This document shows, piece after piece, positions 16,290 to 24,181 of a stretch of 35,553 bases of DNA. Numbering within the stretch: position 1 is the stretch's first letter; each line of letters opens with the position of its first letter. The position numbers were made by a program, and so were the translations under genes. The stretch is from the NCBI RefSeq assembly GCF_010095445.2, contig NZ_WFGV02000059.1, positions 1 through 35,553 on the forward strand, read 5' to 3'. The notes beneath the pieces were generated by a model. That model was not told where the DNA came from and made no database searches. It saw only the letters and a list, made by a program, of their open reading frames with translations. Origin of the DNA: Pseudomonas sp. TNT3 (GTDB taxonomy: Bacteria; Pseudomonadota; Gammaproteobacteria; Pseudomonadales; Pseudomonadaceae).

Positions 16290-17522
16290 TTACGCCATTC
16301 GTTGGGCTTTCTCTTCTTCGCCCAGGCAAGCCGCCGCGGTGAACAGCACATCGGTCGACGAATTCAGCGCCGTCTCTGCCGAATCCTGCAACACGCCGAT
16401 GATGAAGCCGACCGCGACCACTTGCATGGCGATTTCGCTCGGGATACCGAACAGGCTGCACGCCAGTGGGATCAGCAGCAACGAGCCGCCGGCCACGCCC
16501 GAGGCGCCGCACGCGCAGATCGCTGCAACGACGCTCAGCAGGATGGCCGTCGGGATATCCACGGCGATACCCAGCGTATGCACGGCAGCCAGCGTCAGCA
16601 CGGTAATGGTGATCGCCGCGCCGGCCATGTTGATGGTCGCACCCAGCGGGATCGAGACCGAGTAAGTGTCTTCGTGCAGGCCCAGGCGTTTGCTCAATTC
16701 CAGGTTGACCGGAATGTTCGCCGCCGAGCTGCGGGTGAAGAAGGCCGTGATGCCGCTCTCGCGCAGGCACGTCAGCACCAGTGGATACGGGTTGCGCCGC
16801 AGCTTCCAGAACACGATGAGCGGGTTCATCACCAGTGCCACGAAGAGCATGCAGCCCAGCAACACGGCCAGCAGATGCGCGTAGCCGATCAGGGCGCCGA
16901 AACCGGAGGTGGCCAGGGTCGAGGCCACCAGGCCGAAGATGCCCAAGGGCGCAAAGCGGATCACCAGGCGCACAATCACGGTCACGCCGTTGGAAAGGTC
17001 GCCCAGCACTTCACGGGTGGTGTCGCCGGCATGGCGAATGGCAATGCCCATGCCGATTGCCCAGGCCAGGATGCCGATGAAGTTGGCGTTCATCAGGGCG
17101 CTGACCGGGTTGTCGACCACGCTCAGCAGCAGGCTTTGCAGGACTTCACCAATGCCGCCCGGCGCGGTCACCGCAACGTCCTGGGTCGACAGCACCAGGT
17201 TCGATGGAAACATCATGCTGGCGACGACCGCGACCACAGCGGCGGCGAAGGTGCCCAGCAGGTACAAAAACAGAATCGGCCGGATATGGGTTTCCTGGCC
17301 GTGCTTGTGGTTGGCAATCGATGCCATCACCAGCACAAACACCAGAATCGGTGCGACGGCTTTTAGCGCGGAGACGAACACTTTGCCGATGAACGCCGTG
17401 GACTTCGCCACGTCGGGTGCAAGCAGGGCCAGGGCGATACCGGCAAGCAGGCCGATCACGATTTGCGTAACCAGGCTCAAGCGTGTCAGGCGTTGCAATA
17501 GAGAAAGGGATGAAGCAGTCAT
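16290..17522 (-). CDS. sstT: Serine/threonine:sodium symporter SstT
   Basis: This 410-residue member of the dicarboxylate/amino acid:cation symporter family imports serine and threonine with sodium across the inner membrane. Eight membrane segments and two re-entrant loops are expected; visible signatures are FFTRSSAANIPVN (serine-rich HP1), PLGATINMAGAAITI (TM7 NMxGxx) and CGASGVAGGSLLLIP (HP2). The length and the start (TASSLSLLQRLTRLSLVTQIVIGLLAG) match SstT rather than GltP or DctA. I chose the ATG at 17522; the longer frame to 17579 adds a non-family N-terminus. It is monocistronic, ending at the bidirectional terminator. Confidence 0.94.
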   Translation of the reverse strand: MTASSLSLLQRLTRLSLVTQIVIGLLAGIALALLAPDVAKSTAFIGKVFVSALKAVAPILVFVLVMASIANHKHGQETHIRPILFLYLLGTFAAAVVAVVASMMFPSNLVLSTQDVAVTAPGGIGEVLQSLLLSVVDNPVSALMNANFIGILAWAIGMGIAIRHAGDTTREVLGDLSNGVTVIVRLVIRFAPLGIFGLVASTLATSGFGALIGYAHLLAVLLGCMLFVALVMNPLIVFWKLRRNPYPLVLTCLRESGITAFFTRSSAANIPVNLELSKRLGLHEDTYSVSIPLGATINMAGAAITITVLTLAAVHTLGIAVDIPTAILLSVVAAICACGASGVAGGSLLLIPLACSLFGIPSEIAMQVVAVGFIIGVLQDSAETALNSSTDVLFTAAACLGEEEKAQRMA

Positions 17523-17858
17523 AAAACGGCATCTCTGATTTTTTATAAGTGCGAGGCTTCGCCATTCCTGTGGCAACAATCAGGCAGGCCACAGGCAGGA
17601 AACCGAAAAGTGTCGCGACATCGACGCTAATGACGGTCGATGAACACAGGGCATACGTTTTTCAGGGCGCGGACTTTATCACAGCGTAGGCCGTATCTTT
17701 CAGACCTGTGACGAACTGCCGCCGGGGCATTCAACGCAATAGGCAGGTTTGTGCAACCACGTCTGGAAACACTCTGTTAAGATTGCGCATCCTCATTTTC
17801 ATGTTCTGCCAGTGGGCCCTCGGGCTATCGCTGGTGTCGTCGTTTTCTGGAGTTCTGC
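17523..17858. other. Divergent intergenic region, sstT / MFS gene
   Basis: These 336 bases separate two divergent start codons. I see no coding sequence, repeat or RNA structure that I can name. TATAAAAAA at about 17535-17543 (minus strand) could be the sstT -10. TTAAGATT about 80 bases before the MFS start could be a -10 for that gene, but neither has a convincing -35. Confidence 0.5.
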
Positions 17859-19013
17859 ATGCTGTTGCCCATCCTTCTGTTGTCGGCCGCCGGTTTCACG
17901 GTGCTGACCACGGAATTCGTCATCGTCGGCCTGTTGCCGGCCATCGCCCGTGATCTGGAGGTCAGCATCCCGCAAGCGGGGCTGCTGGTGACGCTGTTCG
18001 CCTTCACCGTCGCCGCATTCGGGCCGTTCCTCACGGCCTACTTCGCCCGGTTCGAGCGCCGCAAGTTGTTTATTTCGGTGCTGATCATGTTCGGTCTCGC
18101 CAACACGCTGGCCGCCTTCGCGCCGAACATTTGGGTGATGGCCGTTGCGCGGCTGATTCCGGCGCTCGGGCTGCCGGTGTTCTGGGCGTTGGCCAGTGAG
18201 ACGGCGGTGGACATTGTCGGGCCGGATTACGCCGGACGGGCCATTGCCAAGATCGGTTTCGGCATCGTCTGCGCCACCGTGTTCGGCATTCCGGTCGGTA
18301 CGTTGATTTCCGATGCGTTTGGCTGGCGCAGTGCCTTCGGTATTTTGGCGGTGATTGCGTTTGCCAAGGCGCTGCTGCTGTTTATCTACCTGCCTCAAAC
18401 CGATTTGCATCAGCACCAGGTGAGTTTCCGTTCGCAGTTCAAAATCCTTCGCAGCCCGTTGATGATCGGCCACGTGGTGCTGTCGGTCCTGGTGTTCAGC
18501 GGCATGTTCACCGCTTATACCTATCTGGCGGACATCCTCGAACGACTGGCCGGGTTCAACGGCACCGTGGTTGGCTGGTGCCTGATGGGCTTTGGCGCCG
18601 TAGGGCTGATTGGCAACTCGCTGGGGGGCCGAGCGGTGGACCGTCACCCACTGATTGCTTCGATGATGTTCTGCGCGTTCATGATCGCCGGCATGGTGGC
18701 GTTGGTGCCGAACATTCATTCGCCGGTTGGACTGGCAGCCGCGATGGGCATCTGGGGCGTGACGCAGGCTGCGTTGTTCCTGGTCAGCCATGTACGGCTG
18801 ATGAAAGCCGCCCCGGAGGCGCCAGCCTTTGCCGCCTCGCTGAACATTGCCGGCGCCAACCTTGGCATCGGCCTGGGGGCTATGGTCGGCGGGCGGGTGA
18901 TCGACAGCGTCGGTTTGCAAGGCCTCGGTTTTGCGGCAGCGGCGTTTATCCTGGCGTCGATTTTGCTGTCGATCGCCTTGATGACCTTCAAGCCGCGTGA
19001 ACTCTGCGCCTGA
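17859..19013 (+). CDS. MFS transporter, DHA1 (AraJ/YdhP-like) exporter
   Basis: This 384-residue protein has twelve predicted membrane segments. Segment 1 is the typical AAGFTVLTTEFVIVGLLPAIARDL of the DHA1 sugar/drug efflux group, followed by PQAGLLVTLFAFTVAAFGPFLTAY. The loop FARFERRKLFI matches the family's motif A region. ARLIPALGLPVFWALASE resembles the segment-4 motif. Such proteins expel sugars, arabinose-like compounds or drugs by proton antiport; the substrate here is unknown. TGGAG lies about 8 bases before the ATG. It meets nhaR tail to tail with four bases between stops. Confidence 0.9.
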   Translation: MLLPILLLSAAGFTVLTTEFVIVGLLPAIARDLEVSIPQAGLLVTLFAFTVAAFGPFLTAYFARFERRKLFISVLIMFGLANTLAAFAPNIWVMAVARLIPALGLPVFWALASETAVDIVGPDYAGRAIAKIGFGIVCATVFGIPVGTLISDAFGWRSAFGILAVIAFAKALLLFIYLPQTDLHQHQVSFRSQFKILRSPLMIGHVVLSVLVFSGMFTAYTYLADILERLAGFNGTVVGWCLMGFGAVGLIGNSLGGRAVDRHPLIASMMFCAFMIAGMVALVPNIHSPVGLAAAMGIWGVTQAALFLVSHVRLMKAAPEAPAFAASLNIAGANLGIGLGAMVGGRVIDSVGLQGLGFAAAAFILASILLSIALMTFKPRELCA

Positions 19014-19017
19014 GTGT

Positions 19018-19917
19018 CTACACCGCCGTAAACAGCTCGCGTCGGGCACCTTCGGTAATCGCAACGATGCCGGGGTGCTTGACCTTACGCTCTACTGAAA
19101 TGGCGTAGAACGACTCGGTCACGGCGTCGGTCTGGCCAATCAGCTCCACGCCATATTGGCGTTTCACTTCATCGGCGATCACGCTTGGCCCGATGAAAAT
19201 CCCGCTGCCGGACTGGCCAAACGCTTGCATCAGGGCGCTGTCATCGAACTCGCCAACGATGCGCGGCTGGATCTGCTGCTCGGCGAACCAGCGTTGCAAG
19301 CGACTGCGAACGACGGTTTCCGGCCCGGGAATCAGCAAGGGTGCGCCGTTGAGGCTGCGAGGGAAATCCTGGCCATATTGCGCGGCCAGGGTGGCGGTGG
19401 CGAAAAAGCTGATACCGCATTCGCCGAGTTTCTGGCTGTAGCCTTTGATGTCGAGATGAGAGGGCATCGGGCTGTCGGAAATCACCAGGTCCAGGCGCTG
19501 GATCGCCAGGTCGGCCAGTAGGCGTTCGAGCTTGTCCTCGCGACAGGTGATGCGCAGCGGCTCGCTCAATTCCATGGTGGGCGCGATCAGGCGATAGACG
19601 ATGGATTTGGGCACCACGTCCGCGACGCCCACCCGAAACAGAATCTGCTGCTCATTGGGTTGCGCCCGCAGCATCAACTCCAGCTCTCCCCCCAACTGAA
19701 ACATTTGCTCGGCGTAGGTGAGGGTCTGCCGCCCGGCTTCGGTGAGTTCCAGCTGTCGACCTACTCGCCGAAACAATTCAATGCCATAGGTTTGTTCAAG
19801 CAAGGAGATCTGCCCGCTGATGGTTTGCGGCGTCAGATTCAATTGCTCGCAGGCACGTACGATGCTGCCGGTTTTGGCAACGACCCAGAAGTAGTGCAGC
19901 TGACGGTAGTTGAGCAT
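19018..19917 (-). CDS. nhaR: LysR-family regulator NhaR
   Basis: This 299-residue LysR-type protein begins MLNYRQLHYFWVVAKTGSIV, the NhaR signature start. The helix-turn-helix reads RACEQLNLTPQTISGQISLLEQ, followed by GIELFRRVGRQLELTEAG. The effector domain starts near residue 92 (FRVGVADVVPKSIVYRLIAP). In E. coli NhaR responds to sodium and activates nhaA; no antiporter gene adjoins here. It is divergent from the lipoprotein-TerC pair, with an inverted repeat between them, so these genes are probable targets. It resembles NhaR strongly; the regulon is inferred. Confidence 0.9.
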   Translation of the reverse strand: MLNYRQLHYFWVVAKTGSIVRACEQLNLTPQTISGQISLLEQTYGIELFRRVGRQLELTEAGRQTLTYAEQMFQLGGELELMLRAQPNEQQILFRVGVADVVPKSIVYRLIAPTMELSEPLRITCREDKLERLLADLAIQRLDLVISDSPMPSHLDIKGYSQKLGECGISFFATATLAAQYGQDFPRSLNGAPLLIPGPETVVRSRLQRWFAEQQIQPRIVGEFDDSALMQAFGQSGSGIFIGPSVIADEVKRQYGVELIGQTDAVTESFYAISVERKVKHPGIVAITEGARRELFTAV

Positions 19918-19929
19918 GTTGTTCTACAG

Positions 19930-19966
19930 TTCGTAAAAACCGAAGTATAACCGCTAAAAATACGAA
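19930..19966. promoter_or_regulatory. Inverted repeat TTCGTA...TACGAA, candidate NhaR operator
   Basis: TTCGTA (19930-19935) and TACGAA (19961-19966) are inverted about an AT-rich 25-base centre, just upstream of the nhaR start codon and just left of a promoter-like TTTACT-N16-TAGAAT that faces the lipoprotein gene. The placement suits LysR-type activation and autoregulation. The assignment to NhaR is inferred. Confidence 0.45.
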
Positions 19967-19967
19967 T

Positions 19968-19995
19968 TTTACTGAAGTGTTTGTCTCCCTAGAAT
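19968..19995 (+). promoter_or_regulatory. Candidate sigma-70 promoter of the lipoprotein-TerC operon
   Basis: TTTACT, a 16-base spacer and TAGAAT (19990-19995), about 58 bases before the lipoprotein ATG. Moderate match. Confidence 0.45.
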
Positions 19996-20052
19996 GCGTC
20001 GCTATCAACGGGCCACTGTATTGGCTCTGTTTGTTCTATCGAGGAAAGCGAC

Positions 20053-20295
20053 ATGAAGCTTAAAACCACAGCAGTGTTGATCGCGTCTTTACTGCTATTG
20101 GCCGGCTGCGATCAGGCTGAGAAAAGCGCTCAGCAACTGATGGGCAAGGCTGCCGAAACGGCCAAGCAGGCTATCGACGATACTCACAAAGCTGCCGAAC
20201 AGGCGATCAGCGACGCCACGGGCGGGTTGATCAGCCAGAAAGAACCATCGGACGAAGATAACGAGAAAAAAGAATCTTCGTCCCAGGAAATCTAA
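20053..20295 (+). CDS. Small helical lipoprotein
   Basis: An 80-residue lipoprotein with a standard signal (TAVLIASLLLLAGC, Cys19). The mature part is one long amphipathic Ala/Lys/Glu-rich helix (QQLMGKAAETAKQAIDDTHK) and a very acidic Ser/Glu tail. Ribosome site GAGGAAA lies 5 bases before ATG. It lies 28 bases before the TerC gene and is probably cotranscribed. Asp20 after the lipid Cys is the inner-membrane retention signal in E. coli; Pseudomonas rules differ. Function unknown, perhaps an envelope stabiliser or partner of the TerC protein. Confidence 0.85.
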   Translation: MKLKTTAVLIASLLLLAGCDQAEKSAQQLMGKAAETAKQAIDDTHKAAEQAISDATGGLISQKEPSDEDNEKKESSSQEI

Positions 20296-20323
20296 ACCGC
20301 CTTAAACGAGTCAGGACTGACCC

Positions 20324-21073
20324 ATGGAATACCTTTTAGAACTTGCTGCAAGCCCCACCGCCTGGGTCGCCTTGGCCACGTTGGTGGTGATGGAAATCGT
20401 GCTCGGCATCGATAACCTGATCTTTATTTCGATCCTGACCAACAAGCTGCCAATGGAACACCGGCAGAAAGCGCGGCGCATTGGTATCGGCATGGCGTTG
20501 ATTCTGCGTCTGGCGCTGCTGAGCACCATCGCGTTCATCGTCCAGTTGACGGCGCCGGTGATCGAGATTCTCGGTCACGCGTTCTCCTGGAAGGACATGA
20601 TTCTGATCGCCGGTGGTCTGTTCCTGTTGTGGAAGGCGACCACCGAGATCCATCACAGCATGGACCCTGCGCCTGAAGATCCGAAGTCCGCCACCTCGAC
20701 TGTGACCCTGGGCTTTGCCGCCGCGATCGGTCAGATCCTGATGCTGGACATGGTGTTTTCCATCGACAGCATCATTACCGCCGTCGGCATGACCGAGCAT
20801 TTGCCGATCATGATCATCGCGGTGGTGGTGTCGGTGTTGGTGATGTTGCTGGCAGCTGATCCATTGGCCAAGTTCATCAACGACAACCCGACGGTGGTGA
20901 TGTTGGCGCTGGGCTTCCTGATCATGATTGGCATGACGCTGATCGCCGAAGGCTTCGGCGCCCATGTACCGAAAGGCTACGTGTATGCAGCCATGGCGTT
21001 CTCGGCAACGATCGAATGCTTGAACATGATGTCGCGCAAGGCCAGGCAGAAGCGTATCGCCGCTGAAGCTTAA
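20324..21073 (+). CDS. TerC-family integral membrane protein (YgdQ-like)
   Basis: This 249-residue protein has seven predicted membrane segments. The two acidic TerC signatures are intact: ...EIVLGIDNLIFISIL (Glu24, Asp30) and LMLDMVFSIDSI (Asp142, Asp148), which coordinate metal in this family. The length and the end (YVYAAMAFSATIECLNMMSR) match E. coli YgdQ. Members such as Alx and MntP-like TerC export manganese or supply metal to secreted enzymes; its own substrate is unproven. No yybP-ykoY riboswitch is visible upstream: only 28 bases separate it from the lipoprotein gene. A strong terminator follows. Confidence 0.9.
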   Translation: MEYLLELAASPTAWVALATLVVMEIVLGIDNLIFISILTNKLPMEHRQKARRIGIGMALILRLALLSTIAFIVQLTAPVIEILGHAFSWKDMILIAGGLFLLWKATTEIHHSMDPAPEDPKSATSTVTLGFAAAIGQILMLDMVFSIDSIITAVGMTEHLPIMIIAVVVSVLVMLLAADPLAKFINDNPTVVMLALGFLIMIGMTLIAEGFGAHVPKGYVYAAMAFSATIECLNMMSRKARQKRIAAEA

Positions 21074-21086
21074 GCCGCGTTAAACA

Positions 21087-21131
21087 AAACGGCCGCCTGT
21101 ACTCGAAAGAGCGCAGGCGGCCGTTTTCGTT
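21087..21131 (+). terminator. Terminator after the TerC gene
   Basis: AAACGGCCGCCTG and CAGGCGGCCGTTT form a 13-base stem around a 14-base loop, followed by TCGTTT. The left-hand side AAAC also allows use by the converging minus-strand gene. Confidence 0.85.
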
Positions 21132-21152
21132 TGAACGGTTTAAACGCGACGG

Positions 21153-21311
21153 TCAGTGAGCGGTCGCGACCTTTGCGTTTTTTGGTGCGGGTGCCGATTG
21201 AACAGGTGGATGATGGTGCCGGCGAGCAATACGCAGCACACCCCACAACATGGCGGCGGCGACGGCCAGCCAGCCCGAAATCAGCATTACTATGGTCATT
21301 GCCAGGCTCAT
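21153..21311 (-). CDS. Small membrane protein (52 residues)
   Basis: One hydrophobic segment (LAMTIVMLISGWLAVAAAMLW) is followed by a basic His-rich stretch (RIARRHHHPP) and an Ala/Pro/Lys tail, predicting a single-pass inner-membrane protein with a cytosolic tail. The start at 21311 is fixed by AGGAGG 5 bases upstream; the longer frame to 21377 has no such site. Unrecognised; small membrane proteins of this kind are often regulators or subunits. Confidence 0.7.
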   Translation of the reverse strand: MSLAMTIVMLISGWLAVAAAMLWGVLRIARRHHHPPVQSAPAPKNAKVATAH

Positions 21312-21534
21312 CAGTGCCTCCTCTTTGCCCTGCATCGGGCACACACTCTTTCCAAGTGACAGTCTAGTCGCTGCCATGTTTCAGGCTATTGACCAAAGGT
21401 CGCCTGTCACCAACCAGTTCGCTCTATCGAATGCGCACGTCTGACGTATAAGGCTATACCGCTGCCGCGCCGCGTCCTATGATCGACGGCCAAGCCGGGA
21501 GCGCGATGGCCCGGCGTCTGAACAGAGAGTGATG

Positions 21535-22206
21535 ATGGTGCGGGTATTTTCTCGAATTGTTTCTACGGTGCTGCTGGCGGGTGTTGTTGCGGGCCTGGCG
21601 GGTTGTGCGGGGAGCGTTGCGCCCGAGATCAAGCGTCTGCCGGAGCGGGTCGAACTCAGCGGTACGTTCTACCGTGGGCAGGACAATCAAAGTGGCCCTC
21701 AGGTGCTGGCCAGCCTGCTGTCGCAACAGGGTGTGGTCATCACTCCGGGGTTGCTCGACAAGCCGCTGCATTTGCCGGGGGACGAAGCCCGGTTGCAGCA
21801 GAACATGCTGAACCTTGCCCGGGAATACGGCATGGTTGTCTATCCGCTGGACAGCAATCTGCCCGCGTTGCTAACGCAGGTGGCCGCCGGGTACCCGGTC
21901 ATGGTGCGGTTCACCGAAGGCTCGGCTTTCTGGGCTGAACCGCGCTACGCCATCCTCGCCGGCTACAACACTCAGAAGCAGACCGTGCTGCTGCGTGCGG
22001 GGATGAATCGCCGAGCACTGATGAGCTTCAGCTCATTCGAGTCGTCGTTCAAGGACGCGGGTGGCTGGGCGGTTTTGATTCAAAAGCCGAATCAGATTCC
22101 GGCCAATGTCGATCAATCTCGCTGGTTGAAAGCCGCTAACGAGCTGGCTCAGGCGGGTCAGGAACAAGCCGCCGCCCGTGCGAAGAAGGCACTTGGCGCA
22201 CAGTAA
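21535..22206 (+). CDS. C39-peptidase-like lipoprotein, catalytic residues missing
   Basis: This 223-residue lipoprotein (signal ...LLAGVVAGLAGC, Cys24) has the outline of a peptidase C39 fold: FYRGQDNQSGPQVLASLLS at residues 45-63, ITPGLLDKPLHLPG, VVYPLD, and RYAILAGYN at 137-145. In active C39 enzymes the first motif carries a catalytic Cys (QxxxxxCGP) and the last a His (HYAVLVGYD). Here these are Ser53 and Arg137, so peptidase activity is unlikely. The domain may bind a peptide or partner. A Lys/Ala-rich helix ends the protein. GTG 21529, ATG 21532 and ATG 21535 are possible starts; AGAGAG fits 21535 best. Family placement is from pattern only. Confidence 0.75.
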   Translation: MVRVFSRIVSTVLLAGVVAGLAGCAGSVAPEIKRLPERVELSGTFYRGQDNQSGPQVLASLLSQQGVVITPGLLDKPLHLPGDEARLQQNMLNLAREYGMVVYPLDSNLPALLTQVAAGYPVMVRFTEGSAFWAEPRYAILAGYNTQKQTVLLRAGMNRRALMSFSSFESSFKDAGGWAVLIQKPNQIPANVDQSRWLKAANELAQAGQEQAAARAKKALGAQ

Positions 22207-22261
22207 GTCCGTTCGTCATCTGCCGGGCACCGACGCGCGTCGTCGACCTCTTAAAGGATAA

Positions 22262-22280
22262 GGCCCGGATTTTCCGGGCC
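22262..22280 (+). terminator. Hairpin between the C39-like gene and the small acidic genes
   Basis: GGCCCGGATTTTCCGGGCC is a perfect 7-base stem with a 5-base loop. No T run follows, so it may be a weak terminator or a transcript stabiliser. Confidence 0.4.
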
Positions 22281-22298
22281 AGACCAAGGAGGCGCCCC

Positions 22299-22505
22299 AT
22301 GGCACAGTCCAATACTCCCGCAGGCCCGCATTCGTCGGAACACTCATCCGGCGATGAGCTGGGTTTCGACCCCGATTCGCCTGACGTCGCTGACCCTCAG
22401 GTGGATCCCATCGGGCCCGCCAAAGCCCCCCGGGATGTGAAGCCGGGTGACGATGACAAGGCTCCGGCGAAGCCCTACGACCCGCTTGCTGATCTCAAAC
22501 CCTGA
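22299..22505 (+). CDS. Small acidic Asp/Pro-rich protein A (68 residues)
   Basis: A 68-residue, probably disordered protein (HSSEHSSGDELGFDPDSPD, later VDPIGPAKAPRDVKPGDDDK). AAGGAGG 6 bases before the ATG is a strong ribosome site, supporting translation. It ends one gene unit before a second protein of the same character. Function unknown; no homology seen beyond style. Confidence 0.75.
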   Translation: MAQSNTPAGPHSSEHSSGDELGFDPDSPDVADPQVDPIGPAKAPRDVKPGDDDKAPAKPYDPLADLKP

Positions 22506-22522
22506 TGTCTCGTGAGGTGCCT

Positions 22523-22729
22523 ATGTCTACCGATTCGAGTTTCAACGACAAACGCCCGGACAGTGTTCCAACCACGCCCGCTGATGAGATCGACCCGGTC
22601 ATGGACCCGGACAGCCCTATGAGGGACCCCATGGCGAGGCCGGTGGTGGTGCCAACCGAGCACACCAAAGATCCCAGTGCCGGAGACGGCATTCCCGATG
22701 ACGATCAGATGCCGTTGCCCAACGATTGA
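22523..22729 (+). CDS. Small acidic Asp/Pro-rich protein B (68 residues)
   Basis: Another 68-residue disordered acidic protein (ADEIDPVMDPDSPMRDPM, ending DDDQMPLPND). I chose ATG 22523 because GAGGTG lies 5 bases upstream; an in-frame ATG at 22505, overlapping the previous stop, lacks a ribosome site. Its pattern ...PxDEIDPVMDPDSPMRDP resembles GTDEPTMDHDAPPGMDP in the protein at 6335-6565. Forms a two-gene unit with protein A. Confidence 0.75.
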   Translation: MSTDSSFNDKRPDSVPTTPADEIDPVMDPDSPMRDPMARPVVVPTEHTKDPSAGDGIPDDDQMPLPND

Positions 22730-22803
22730 CTCAGCAGGATGAAAAAAGCCCCGAAGAATCGTAATGCTGTTTACTTAAGAAAAGTTTCAGGCGATCAGAA
22801 TAT

Positions 22804-22936
22804 TGTGGCGAGGGGATTTATCCCCGTAGGGCTGCGAAGCAGCCCCAAAAGCCGCAATTTGAGGTGTATCAGGTATACCGCGTAGGCGGGTTTTACGGCT
22901 GCTTCGCAGCCGGACGGGGATAAATCCCCTCGCCAC
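22804..22936. repeat. Inverted repeat (REP pair, GTGGCGAGGGGATTTATCCCC type)
   Basis: GTGGCGAGGGGATTTATCCC at the left is mirrored by GGGATAAATCCCCTCGCCAC at the right, with inner arms GGCTGCGAAGCAGCC and GGCTGCTTCGCAGCC. This is the most common extragenic palindrome style of P. fluorescens-group genomes. The 276-base gap to pbpG holds nothing else evident. Confidence 0.9.
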
Positions 22937-23006
22937 GAATGTATGTCCATCACTTAAGTGAACATCATTACCGAAGAATCGGGGCTTTCTTTTGGTTGGA
23001 GGCGGC

Positions 23007-23945
23007 TTACTTCGACGCTTCGACCACGCCGCTCTGGCGGTTCTTGAGGTTCTTCTCTGATTTGTATTGCAGCGCCACCGACGGTACGTTCGCGCCCTTG
23101 CCGGTTTCAACCCAGCTGCGAATACGACTGGCATCGGCAAAGTGTGTGTACTTGCCGAAAGCATCAAGGATCACTAACGCCACCTGGCGATTTCCCATGG
23201 TCGTCACGAGCACCAGGCAGTGGCCGGCCTGATTGGTGAAGCCCGTCTTGGTCAAGCGAATGTCCCAGTTCGGTTTATTGACCAGGTGATCGGTGTTGCG
23301 GAAACCCAAGCTGTAGTTGGGCTTGCGAAACGAAACGGTTTTTTCTTTAGTAGTGCTCAGTTCGGTGAGCAGTGGGTACTTGTGCGCGGCTACCAGCAAT
23401 TTGCTCAGGTCGCGGGCAGTGGAGACGTTGCGCGGGGACAGACCGGTAGGTTCGACGAAGTGGGTGCTGGTCATGCCCAGTGCCTTTGCCTTGGCGTTCA
23501 TCGCGGCAATGAACGCGACGTAGCCGCCCGGGTAGTGGTGGGCGAGGCTGGCGGCAGCGCGGTTTTCCGAGGACATCAAGGCAATCAGCAGCATTTCCCG
23601 GCGAGGCATTTCGCTATTGAGCTTGACCCGGGAGAAGACGCCTTTCATTTCAGGCGTGTCGCTGATGTTGATGTTGATGTACTCATCCATGTTCTGCCGG
23701 GCTTCAACAATGACCAGGCCAGTCATCAATTTGCTGACAGAGGCGATCGGTACCACCACGTCCGGGTTGCTGGCGTAGATGACTTTGTTCGTCTGCATGT
23801 CCATCAGCAGTGCGCTGCCTGAGGCGATCTTCAGCTGCGATGTGTCCCGAGGCGCCGCGGTTGTTTCTGCGGCGTTGACCGCTGGCGTGATGAGAGTCCC
23901 TGTAACTGCAAACACTAGGCTCAGGATGGAAAGACGGATTTTCAC
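23007..23945 (-). CDS. pbpG: D-alanyl-D-alanine endopeptidase PbpG (PBP7/8)
   Basis: This 312-residue periplasmic penicillin-binding protein cleaves D-Ala-meso-DAP crosslinks in peptidoglycan. It has a signal peptide (SILSLVFAVTGTLITPAVNA, cleavage at about 25). The active-site motifs are in order: SVSK (Ser69, Lys72), SEN (Ser126-Asn128) and KTG (Lys233-Gly235). The length fits PBP7/8 rather than the longer DacA/DacC, and there is no C-terminal membrane anchor. The start is GTG at 23945 with a weak ribosome site. Confidence 0.93.
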   Translation of the reverse strand: MKIRLSILSLVFAVTGTLITPAVNAAETTAAPRDTSQLKIASGSALLMDMQTNKVIYASNPDVVVPIASVSKLMTGLVIVEARQNMDEYININISDTPEMKGVFSRVKLNSEMPRREMLLIALMSSENRAAASLAHHYPGGYVAFIAAMNAKAKALGMTSTHFVEPTGLSPRNVSTARDLSKLLVAAHKYPLLTELSTTKEKTVSFRKPNYSLGFRNTDHLVNKPNWDIRLTKTGFTNQAGHCLVLVTTMGNRQVALVILDAFGKYTHFADASRIRSWVETGKGANVPSVALQYKSEKNLKNRQSGVVEASK

Positions 23946-24123
23946 GCTGGCAAACTCATAAGAGGTGGATAAGCCGTTTTGTAACGGGCTGTTTCTTAAA
24001 ACCGACGCATTTTAGAAGTATGGCTGAAGAACTGTCGATGGTTGATGAAATAACGGGTGAAAGTCCTTGAAAAGCCGTACAAAACAGCAGGTTTCCGGCG
24101 AGCGGTAGGCTTTTTTCTGCGGG

Positions 24124-24153
24124 CAAAAAGAACCCCGCCATTGGCGGGGTCCT
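24124..24153 (-). terminator. Terminator of folD
   Basis: On the minus strand GACCCCGCC-AATG-GCGGGGTTC is followed by TTTTTG. It lies about 30 bases after the folD stop codon. A T run on the plus side makes it nearly symmetrical. Confidence 0.88.
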
Positions 24154-24181
24154 TTTTTCACGTTCATGTCGCTACGTGAAC

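Noticed and set aside
16302..17366. 354-codon plus-strand frame over sstT
   Set aside because: Antisense to SstT; same low-complexity His/Arg/Gln composition.
17799..19064. 421-codon minus-strand frame over the MFS gene
   Set aside because: Rich in His/Arg/Gln/Asp and soluble throughout; mirror of a membrane protein gene with clear plus-strand motifs.
20296..20323. yybP-ykoY manganese riboswitch before the TerC gene
   Set aside because: Only 28 bases separate the genes, too little for the aptamer, and no matching core is visible upstream of the lipoprotein gene.
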